NCBI GenBank assembly: GCA_022414725.1
Contig: CM039465.1
Location: 20,784,613 to 20,848,612 of the forward strand
Reading direction: 5' to 3'
Origin: Microglena sp. YARC
Lineage: Eukaryota; Chlorophyta; Chlorophyceae; Chlamydomonadales; Chlamydomonadaceae
Length of the DNA stretch: 64,000 bases
Part shown: positions 39,601 through 51,400 of the stretch, in pieces
Position numbering within the stretch: the first letter of the stretch is position 1
Layout of the letters: each line of letters begins with the position of its first letter
Translations under genes and position numbers: made by a program
Notes under the pieces: generated by a model
What the model saw: only the letters and a program-made list of their open reading frames with translations
Told to the model about the DNA's origin: nothing
The model's database searches: none

Positions 39601-40049
39601 GATGGGTCGGGTCGGGTCAGGTCGGGTCGGGTTGGGTTGGGTTGGTCCTCATGCACTGCTCCGGTATCCTCCTACATGGGGTGGGAACACACACGCGGGT
39701 CGGAGCGTGAGTGGGTGGGTGGGCATGGGGGGAGGGGGAGGGGGGGGGGGGGGGGGGGGCTGAGTGTATGTTTTGTGTGCCTGCTGTGGCAGGTTATGAG
39801 AGTGTGTGTGTGTGGTGGTGGTGGTGGTGGTGGTGGTGGGGTGGGGTGGGGAGTCTGAGTGTGTGTGTGTGTGTACGTGGTGGAACAGAGTACTGCAAAA
39901 ACTTAGAGCTCAGGAGTGCAAGCTGTCCAATTGGTTGTGTCTCAGGACGCAGGCTGTCCAATTGGTTGTGTCTCAGGACGCAGGCCGTATATATATATAC
40001 TAGTACGGTAGCCCGTGTGGCCGGTGGCCACACCTACTCTCACAAAGAC

Positions 40050-40083
<34 letters not shown>

Positions 40084-43000
40084 CATAGTACGGTGCCCGT
40101 TTGTCTTTGGCACACCTACATGGGGCTGGTTACATAATGGTTTACACTTGAAGCCCCCCCCCCATTAACACACCACCACCCAAACCATTATCCGCCCCTT
40201 CCCCCCTTCCCTCCCGTTGGCCACATCTGTTTTGGGCTGGGTTGCCAAAACAGTTTTCTCTGCAGTGCATGCAAAACTTCAAACATTGACGGATGCATAT
40301 CCCTTGCGATGGTCTCCCTTGCGCACCCATAAGCACACAAACACCACCGTACTCCCCCCCCCCCCCCCCCACTTCTCCCCCCCCCCCAGTTATCTCCACC
40401 CCACCCCCACCCAACCATGTACCCCGCCCACAAACATACTCGCTTACTCTTCCTGACATATTTCCTGACTCCATCCCTTCCCCCACCACAGCCATCCCAC
40501 CAGCCCCCCACCCTCTCCCCACTCTCATCCCTCCCCTCCCTTCTTCACGCACACACCAGCACACACACTCCATATCTGCCTCCCTCCACTTCAGCTGTGG
40601 GCTTTGCCATAGCTGAAAGGCAAACGGGACGAAGAGCATCGACAACGTTTGCGCATCATCCGAATCTGCTAAAAGCATCGGACCTGCTTCCCTGCCACCT
40701 CAGCTGTGATCGATAGTCGACCCCACTGAAAAGGCTGAACCTTTACAATCGCAACCTTTACATAACTAAAGCTCCTTCTTAGCGAGCATGTATTCAGGTC
40801 GGCCGAAGAACAATCCTGTTCACCGCAACTGCTCCCGAAGTCAACTCGATCTGAGACTTGGAAACATCGCTAGGTACATCCATTCAACTTTGCGCGGTGC
40901 TCGCTATAGCACAATGCACAGCGACGACATGTTTCTCGATGCAGTGGGAAGAAGTTGCAGTCAAGTTGCTGATTTGAGATGTTCGGTCAAGTTAGGGCGA
41001 GAATGCCCAGCGAGATTTTTCATTCGGTCAACTTTGACGCATACTTGCTATGGCACAATGCGGAGCGACATGTTTCTCAATGCTGTGGGAAGAATTTGCA
41101 GTTTGTGACATGGGATGGATGGGATTCGGACATTTCTGACAGGTCGGCTGACTCACCACGTCACTCCCGTTGTGCGAGCGACAGGTCTCTTGACGCAAGG
41201 GAAAGGTTTTGCAGAGATGCAGGGGGAAAAAGCTTGTAGGAAGACGAACTGTAGCGCTACCGAAATCAGGTGGATGAACTCAGGCGGAAAAGGAGAAATC
41301 GGGCGGGATGCGCAACAGGTAGAATACGCAGGAGGCGAAGGTTGCATAAGGCAGAATTCGCAGGAGGCCAATCAGGCAGAAGTTGAAGTAGGAGGGATTA
41401 AAAGCGTGAATTGGCTGAGCAAGAATTGGCTGGGCGGGAAGTCGGTTAAGTCGGTTACGCGATGACACCACCACGACCACGACCGCGACCACGACCACGA
41501 CCGCCATGATTCTTTATATATATAATATATATATATATTATATATATATATATATATTATATATATATATATAATATATATACTAGTACGGTAGCCCGTG
41601 TGGCCGGTGGCCACATCTACTCTCACGAAGACACCCCCCCCCCCTCCCCCCACCCCCACCCCCCAATCATAGTACGGTGCCCGTTTGGCCTTTGGCCACA
41701 CCTATTTGGGGCTGGTTACATAATGGTTTACACTTGAAGCCCCCACCCATTCACACACCACCACACCAAACCGTTATCCGCCGCCTCCCCCTCCCCTCCC
41801 GTTGGCCAAACCTGTTTTGGGCTGGGTTGCAAAACGGTTTTCTCTGGCAGTACATGCAAACTTCTAAACATTGACGGATGCATATCCCTTGCGATGGGTC
41901 TCCTTGCGCACCCACAAGCACACAAACACCACCGTACCCCCCCCCCCCCCCCCCCCCCCCTAGTTATCTCCACCCCCCCCCCCACCCAACCATGTACCCC
42001 CGCCCACAAACATACTCGCTTACTCTTCCTGACATATTTCCTGACTCCATCCCTTATTCCCTTGCCCCACCACAGCCATCCCACCAGCCCCACCTCTCCC
42101 CACTCTCATCCCTCCCTCCCTCCTACACGCACCTACCAGCACACACATACTCCATATCTGCCCCCCTCCACTTCAGCTGTGGGCTTTGCCATAGCTGAAA
42201 GGAAAACGGGACGATGAGCATCGACAACGTTTGCGCATCATCCGACTCCGCTAAAAGCATCGGACCTGCTTCCCTGCCACCTCAGCTGTGATCGATAGTC
42301 GACCCCACTGAAAAGGCTGAACCTGCACAATCGCAACCTTTACATAACTAAAGCTTCTTCTTAGCGAGCATGTATTCAGGTCGGCCGAAGAACAATCCTG
42401 TTCACCGCAACTGCTCCCGAAGTCAATTCGATCTGAGACTTGGAAACATCGCTAGGTACATCCATTCAACTTTGCCGCGTGCTCGCTATAGCACAATGCA
42501 CAGCGACGACATGTTTCTCGATGCAGTGGGAAGAAGTTGCAGTCAAGTTGCTGATTTGAGATGTTCGGTGAAGTTAGGGCGAGAATGCCCAGCGAGATTT
42601 TTCATTCGGTCAAATTTGATGCGTACTTGCTATGGCACAATGCGGTGCGACATGTTTCTCAATACAGTGGGAAGAATTTGCAGTCAAGTTTGTGACATGG
42701 GATGGATGGGATTCGGACATTTCTGACAGGTCGGCTGACTCACCACGTCACCTCCCGTTGTGCGCAGCGACAGGTCTCTTGACGCAAGGGAAAGGTCTTG
42801 CAGAGATGCAGGGGGAAAAGCTTGTAGGAAGACGAACTGTAGCGCTACCGAAATCAGGTGGATGAACTCAGCGGGAAAAAGGAGAATCGGGCGGGATGCG
42901 CAACAGGTAGAATACGCAGGAGGCGAAGGTTGCATAAGGCAGAATTCGCAGGAGGCCAATCAGGCAGAAGTTGAAGTAGGAGGGATTAAAAGCGTGAATT

Positions 43001-43122
43001 GGCTGAGCGGGAATTGGCTGGGCGGGAAGTCGGTTAAGTCGGTTACGCGATGACACCACCACGACCACTGACCGCGACCACGACCACGACCGCCATGATT
43101 CTTTTTATATATATATATATAC

Positions 43123-43167
<45 letters not shown>

Positions 43168-46100
43168 GTAAATATGTATAGTTACGTGGTATTAATGGTA
43201 TTATTCTGAATTACCTGCCCCAGGCTGCACGTCCCCATCGTCCTCCACCTCCCGTCCTCCCTTGAACCCCCCGGCCGACACCATGTGGTTGCTGCCCAGC
43301 ACCGCCAGGTTGTAGTGGCAGGCTGAGTGTCGTAGCATCCTCCCCAGGCACATCATCAGTGTGTGGCCCTGTTGGCGTTGTCGGCCGCCAAGGACAGGCG
43401 CGACAACTGAGGACACGGAGTCCACAACCAGCAGGGAGAAGCAGGCAGCAGATGCGCCTGGGGGGGGGAGTGTAGGGTGGGGTGTGTTGGTGTGTGTTAG
43501 GTGTGTGGTGGGGTGGGGTGGGGTGGGGGGGTCAAGGGTTTGTTGTGTGTGTGTGTTGGGTTGCGTTCGGGGGTGTGTTGGGGTGTGTTGGGTGTGTTGG
43601 GAGTGTTGGGGTGTGTAGGTGTGGGTGGGGTGGGGTGGGGGGAGGGGGTGTTTGGGGGGTGTTTGGGGGGTGTTGGGGGGGGGGGGGGGGGGGGGGGGTA
43701 GTGTGTACGCAGGCCAAGTGTCTGGCTGCAAGCTGCTCATAGACTAAAAGAGAAACAGAGCTACATTTGCCCCATTGGTCCGCCCCCAATGCTTTCTCTT
43801 TTTAGCCCTTCTCATCACGGTTGGGCAAGTCCCTTTAGCCCACTTGGCCTACTCTGGACTGAAGCATACATACATACATTGGTCCGCCTCCAAACCCCCA
43901 GCAGAGGCGCTGTAGTGCCTGTCATTCCTCCACAGGCCTGCTGGCGCTGCTTCTTTTGAATGTACACAAAACATAGCAAACAGCTTATTAATGCAAGCAA
44001 ATGAAAGCTAAGCATAGGAACAAGCATGCCAATGTTGGCAACACATAGCGAATAACATGCATAAGTAGGCATAAGGGAGGTTTTAGTCCTACTTCATTGT
44101 TGTAAGCAAAGCATACCAAAAAGCATGCCAATTCATGCAAAACATAGCAAACAGCATGTAAAGTAGGCAAAGGAGAGGTTTTAGTCCTACTTCATTGTTG
44201 AAAGCAAAGCATATCAACAAGCATGCCAATGCATGCAAAACATAGCAAACAGCATGTCAAGTAGGCAAAAGCGAGGTTTTTAGAACTTCTACATCTGTTG
44301 TAAGTGAAACATCACAAAAAGCATGCCCATGAATGCAACAACATAGCAAACAGCACGCAAAGTAGGCAAAAGTGAGGTCAAATGTCCTACTACATCTGTC
44401 GTAAGCAAAACATAGCAAAAAGCGTGCTAATGCATGCAAAACATAGCAAACAGCTTCAAACAGCTTCAAACAGCTTCTAACAGCTTCAAACAGCTTCAAA
44501 CAGCTTCAAACAGCTTCAAACAGCTTCAAATAGCTTCAAACAGCTTCAAACAGCTTCAAACAGCATGCAAAATTAGGCAAACATGAGTATTATTTACATC
44601 TGTCGGTCCTGGCCCAGCTCGTTCTGAACCTGTCGGCCCTGCCTTCAGATTAAATTCAATTTCAATATAAATTGAATATGTATTTATTTATTTGTGTTAA
44701 ATTTAATTTGTATTTACCTCCTGCTCCAGACCCTGGCAGCCCTGCTGACCTTGACCCACCTGGACCTGGGCCTGCTGACCTTGACCCACCTGGCAGCCCT
44801 GCTGACCTTGAGCCACCTGGACCTGGGCCTGCGGGCCCGCCACCTTGTGTGCGCTGCTCATGTGGTAGTGCTTGACTCTGCTGGCTGCGTTCCATGTGGA
44901 TGAAGACGGCATCCAGGGCGTTCATCGTGTCGTGTATGCTGTGGGCCTTGATGACCGTGATGTGTGACAGGATAGCCATCAAGTCAACCTGTGCAGCAGC
45001 AGCGGCAGCAGTGGCAGTGGGGTTACTTCTGTGCATGGTAGGTGATGCGTGGTGGTGATGAGGGGTGGTGAGGGGTGGGGGTGAGGGGTGGGGGTGGTGA
45101 GGGGTGGGGGTGAGGGGTGTGTGTGTGTGGTGGGTGGGGTGAAGTGGGGTGGGGGGAGGGTATCAATGGTCATGTTGAGGTCCAAGGTATGAAGAATTCA
45201 GCTCCCTTTCAGAGGGATGGACTGACAAAGATCAACACAATGTTTATTTTGGGGGGGCTATGCATGGCAGCTTCTGACCAACTCCATTAGCCAGCCACTT
45301 GATCTTTAACTTCCTCAAATCTTAGCGGCACTGGAATGCTCGTCATGCCAGCTTTCAGGCGCACTTGCTAGCTCCAGGTTTAGACAGAAGATGGGGGAAA
45401 GGGAGCTGCCTGGAAGCTGCTAAGCTTGCCTAAAGAAGTCATAGGCAGCGTCGCAAGCGAGGCGGGAAATTGGCTGAGAGTGCCTGCAACGGAATCTATC
45501 GCAACGAAGCCAGTTAGTTACGAGACCGTTAGCTGCCTTGGGGGGTCGGTCGGTCGGTCAGACGGTCAGTCGGTCGGACGAACAACGGGGCGACCCTAAA
45601 ACCCTAAAAACCCTGGGGGCTCTGGCCCCCCAGAAGGGGGGGCTTGGCCATAAACAAATGTTTTCACTTTTTCATACACAAATTATATTAGATAAGTGCT
45701 TGTTAATGAAGGCCCTCCGTATAGCCTAGAATTCTTCTAATAATGTCTTGATAATAATTAGAGCTTGGGCAAGTCCCTTTAGCCTAACTGTGTACCGCCC
45801 GGACTACTGCTACAAACACAGAGATCAGCATGATACATTTAGATCAGCATATCCTAAGTGCGCCTACTCTTTTGTAGGAGTGGCAAAGGCATTCAAACTG
45901 AATCCTTGTGTTGCTGGTTTGTGTCGGGAGACCCACCTCCTGGGGTTAGATACCTGTCACAAAAAGCAAAGCAAGCCCACCTGAGCACCAGGCAGGGCAC
46001 GAGCTTGACACAGCTGGGCAGCCCGCTCTGTTTAGTCAACAAAAAGCATGTTGTATTGTAGACTTCAAAGATCACTGAAGCACGAACTCAGGGCCCCCAT

Positions 46101-48379
46101 CGGTAAAACGATCGTTTGGGGTTCAGTTCATCAGTACTTTTTCTTTTAAGCCCTTCCTACTACGGTTGGGCAAGTCCCTTAAGCCTATTCCGCCTAACCC
46201 TGGACTGTAACATACATACATACAACAAAAAGCATAGCAAGCCTACCTGGGCACCAAGCAGGGCATGAGCTTGACACAGCTGGGCAGCCCGCTCTGCAGA
46301 GAAAGAATTACTCAAGTCAAGGTAGATGACATCCTCATCACGCAATGCAGCTGTCACTGCCACCTGTGGGGACGTGAAGGAAAATATTCAAAATCAAACG
46401 AGGTCCAGTCATGTACAACATTCCATGTACAGCTGTCACTGCCACCTGAGGGGACGTGAAGGGGAAATTCAAATGAGGTCCAGTCATGTGCACCATTCCA
46501 TGTACAGCTGTCAAATGTGGGGATATGAAGGGGAAATTCAAGAATCAAATGAGGTCCAGTCATGTACAGCATTCCATGTGCAGCTGTCACTGCCACATGT
46601 GGGAAAGTGAAGAGAAACTTCAAATTCAAATGAGGTCCAGTCATGTACAGCATTCCATGTACAGCTGTCACTGCCAAATATGGGAACAGGAAGAGACAAT
46701 TCAAAATTCAAATGAGATCCAGTCATGTACAGTATTCCATGTACAGCTGTCAAATGTGGGGACGTGATAGGCAAATTCAAAATTTAAACGAGGTTCAGTC
46801 CTGTACAGCATTCCATGTACAGCTGTCACTGCCACTGTGGGACGTGAAGGGAATATTCAAAATGATATGGGGAAACTAAAATGGGGAACACGTGCCGCAT
46901 CAAATTACAGCTGGAGCCAACAAGCAGAAACATATAGAGGAGGAAATACAGGTTTGTTTTACAGCTACGAGCAACAGCTTCTGGGCACCTCCCCTGCCTC
47001 GCTAACCGGCCAAACCCGAAAAAACCTAGTGCGTCTGGAAGCTGGTAGAATTAGCTCTCCAGCGCTGTTGAAATCTTGGGGCTTCTTCCAGTGGGTGGCT
47101 CAGGGAGCTGCCTAGAAGCTGCTGCTCGTAGCTGAAAAGAAAAGCTATGAGGGAATACACATGTATGTATGTTACAGTCCAGGGTTAGGCCAAATAGGCT
47201 AAAGGGACTTGCCCAACTGTATAGTAAGAGCTTAAAAAGAAAAAGCACTGATGAACTGAACCCCAAACAATCGTTTTAATGACGTGAGCCCTGAGTTCGT
47301 ACTACAGAGTTGCATAACGCTTGTCCTCCTGTGCGTGTGCACTGAAGCAACCCAAAGATCAAGAAACAAATGAAAGCAATAGGGTCGGAGCAATATTACA
47401 GCCAGGAGGCAGCCGGCTTGGCAAATAAGAGTAATACGACAGACAGGAGGCAGTACTACAAAATAAGAGCAAGATTACATACAGGAGGCAGTACTGCAGA
47501 CAAGAGGCAGTACTACAAAATAAGGCAGCCACCTTGGCAAAAGGAACCCGGGCAAAAGGAACCTGCAGGGCTTTTGGGCCCCTCTTTAAGGAGTGCCCCC
47601 GAGGGATTAGGGGGGTTGAAGCTAGCTTTATAATTAAAGATATAAGGGGGTGAAGCTAGCTTTATAATTAAGGGTGTGAAGGGGGGTGAAAGGGGGTGAA
47701 GCTAGCTTTATAATTAAAGCTATAATCAAACTGACTGCTCTTTTAAAATGTTCAACTTTTCTGAGCATCTTCTAGGCAGCTTCCTTAGTAAGCGACTATG
47801 CTACACCCAAATATTTCAGTAGTTCTGTAAACATGATCGTGTCAGCTTCAAGGTGCCCTTCGTTGCGTTCGATTGGGCTGAATAGACAGACAGGGGAGCT
47901 GCCTGGAAGCTGCTGCTGGTAGTGGAAAAGATGGTTACAAGACCATCACCACCACTATCACCACCACTGGCATCACCACCACAAGTAGCACCATCACCAC
48001 CACTATCACCACCACTGGCATCACCACTACAAGCAGCACCACTAACACCAGCACCGGGAACTACCTCCACCACATACAGACGCGAGGAGTGTGGAAATTG
48101 AAATTGTTACATCCATGTTATACAGTTACTCGCAGGATGTGATGTTAAGGACACCACAGCGAAAGCCGGAGCTAGCTATAGTCACCGGCGAGGAGTATTA
48201 ACAGATAACCATACTGGCCTACCTGCATGCACAATTGAGACTTTCCAGTGCTTGATTCCCCAACCACCTCAGTGTAGTGGCCCTCTCTCAGCCCTCCACC
48301 AAGAAGAATGTCCAGGCTGGGTACAGGAGGATAGGGGGAAATATGGGTAGACGGGAGATCAGTGTACGGGTAGGTAGGT

Positions 48380-48410
<31 letters not shown>

Positions 48411-51400
48411 CGGGAATATCCAGACTGGGGGAATTGTGGGTAGCCGGGAGATCAGTGTATGGTAGGTGTGGGTGAGTGGGTGGATGGGGGGGGGGGGGGG
48501 GGGGGGGGGGGGGTTCAACTGGAATATCCAGACTGGGTACAGGAGCATGGGGGGGAAATGTGGGTAGCCGGGGGATCAGTGTATGGGTATGTATGTGTGT
48601 GTGGGGGGTGGGGTGGGGGGCAACGGTATATCCAGACTGGGTACAGGAGCATGGGGGAGAAATATGGTAGCCGGGAGATCAGTGTATGAGTAGGTATGTG
48701 TGTCTGTGTGTGTGTGTGCGTGTGTGTGTGTGTGTGGGGGGGGGGGGGTCAACTGGAATATCCAGACTGGGTACAGGAGCATGGGGGGAAATGTGGGTAG
48801 CCGGGGGATCAGTGTATGGGTATGTATGTGTGTGTGGGTGGGTGGGGTGGGGGGCAACGGGAATATCCAGACTGGGTACAGGAGCATGGGGGAGAAATAT
48901 GGGTAGCCGGGAGATCAGTGTATGAGTAGGTATGTGTGTCTGTGAGTGTGTGTGCGTGGTGGTGTGTGGGTGGGGGGGGGGGGGGTCAACGGGAATATCC
49001 AGACTGGGTAAGGAGCATGGGGGGGAAATGTGGGTAGCCGGGAGATCAGTGTATGGGTATGTATGTGTGTGTGTGGTGTGGGTGGGTGGGTGTGTTTGTG
49101 GGGTGTGGGGGTGTTGTGGGGTGTGGGGTGTGGGTGTGTGTATGTTGTGTGGGTGTGTGGGGTGGGTGTGTGGTGTGGGGGTGGGGTGTGGTGTGGTACC
49201 GGTGGGTGGGTGGGTGGTGTGTGGGTGTGGTGTGTGTGTGGTCGTGTGGTGTGTGTGGTGGTGTGGGTGTGGTGTGGGTGTGTGGGGTGTGGGTGTGGGT
49301 GTGGGTGGGTGTGGGTGTGGTGTGTGTGGGTGTGGTGTGTGTGGGTGTGGGTGTGGGTGTGGGTGTGGGTGTGGGTGTGGGTGTGGGTGTGGGTGTGTGT
49401 GGGTGTGGGGTGTGGTTGGGTGTGGTGTGGGTGTGGTGTGGGTGTGGGTGTGGGTGTGGGTGTGGGTGTGGGTGTGGGGGGGTCAACGGGAATGTCCAGA
49501 CTGGGTATAGGATCATGGGGGGCGAATATGGGTAGACTGAGGATCAGTGTATGGCATGCTATAAAGGGAGATATCAGATATGAGATCAGATGAGGCATGC
49601 AGATGGATAAGGTATGGTACCAAGGGAGATATGAGATAAAATGAGGCATGCAGATGGATAAGTCATTGGGATTAATTTCACTGAATAGGGAGTAGGTGGG
49701 AGTAGGTGGGAGATGTCAGCAATGAGGTAAGACCAGGTATGATCTTCGGCATAAAACAAACGTACCAAGCAATATCCTTTGTCCATTTAGTCGCCCTTGC
49801 GGTCTCCGTCCATCAGCTCTTCTTGTCTTCCTCTGTCTTTTTACCTTGGTCACTAAGGGCTAGGTTTTATCAGATGTGCCATAACCTAATTCCCCCCTTG
49901 TAAAACAAACCTCATACCTGTCACACCCCGTGGGCAGAATGCGTTGCTTGTGCTTCACCTCGTCTAGCAATTCCAACCCAGACTGCTCTCTGGGCGCCCA
50001 GCATGCCCTGATATGATCATCAACAATGGAGAGGGCCTCCTTCTCGGCCTGGGGTATCAGTGATCAGTGCACAATCACTGCTTTCAGTAATAGCAGTATG
50101 CTTGTAGGGAGGAGGGTGGCTTCAATGATGACAGTGGCCTGGGGTATCAGTGATCAGTGCACAATCACTGCTTTCAGTAATAGCAGTATGCTTGTAGGGA
50201 GGAGGGTGGCTTCAATGATGACAGTGGCCTGGGGTATCAGTGATCAGTGCACAATCACTGCTTTCAGTAATAGCAGTATGCTTGTTGGGAGGAGGGTGAC
50301 TTCAATGATTAAAGTGGCCTGGGGTATCAGTGATCAGTGCACGATCACTGGTTTCAGTTATAGCAGTGTGCTTGTTGGGAAGAGTGTGACTTCAATGCTG
50401 AAAGTGGCGTTGGCGACGCAAACGTGTTTGGCAATGCTGGAGTGGCTAGACTACATAAGTAGCGGGGACTTTCATATTTTACATATCACTACAGTTGAAA
50501 AACAAGTCTGGACTAAGAGGAGAGCCTCAACAACATTTTCTCAACCATATGATTCCCCAGTCAATCATTCATTTGATTATCATTCATATGGTTGTATCGT
50601 CATTCATTTGATCATCATTCATATGGTTGTATCATCATTCATATGGTTGTATCATCATTCACTTGATCACTATTCATCTAATCTGATCATCATCCATATG
50701 ATTTGATCATCATTCATTTGATCAACATTCATCTAATCTGATCATCATCCATATGATTTGATCATCATCCATATGATTTGATCACTATTCATCTAATTTG
50801 ATCATCATCCATATGATTTGATCATCATCCATATGATTTGATCATCATCCATATGATTTCCCAGCCAATCATTCATGTTTTGAACAAAGGAGAAGCTGCT
50901 TTCAGTTTTCTGTTTCTCACAACAGTCATCATGGAGACAATGCAATGCAATTTGTGCAATACAAAGTAATGATAACGCCTGGCGGGACCGTGGAATGAAG
51001 GGAGCCCTGTCTTACGGCGGTAGAGAATGGGCTGCTACTTTACCTGGAGAGAGCAACCATGGCGGTTGACTGCGACCGTGAACACTAAAGCGCACCGTAG
51101 AATTTTGAACCCCGCACCTACTCGTTTTGACGTGCTCTACCATTGAGCCAGTCGTCAAAACGGGACCCCGTGCAATACAATGTGTGACGCTGCTAGCGTA
51201 CATGGGCTTGAGCTACAGACTAAATTTCAGGGGGCAGTTCAGGGTAGCTCAAAGTACATTAAAATTTTAAATAAGTACATCAAAAACAGGTTAAACTTGA
51301 TTTAAAATACATAAAATAAAAGTACATAAATACCAGATATACAATAGCTGTGTGGGCAGGGGGAACTGACATTGTCTTCTTCTTTTATTTGCTGTTATGC

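Noticed and set aside
40788..41108. Conserved protein gene in the 1.5-kb element (RPKNNPVHRNCSRSQ...)
   Set aside because: The three copies differ by frameshifts, show internal duplication and no motif; likely non-coding repeat.
51100..51165. Functional tRNA gene
   Set aside because: Good D-arm, but the T-arm stem is broken and the flanks are shared with other SINE copies.
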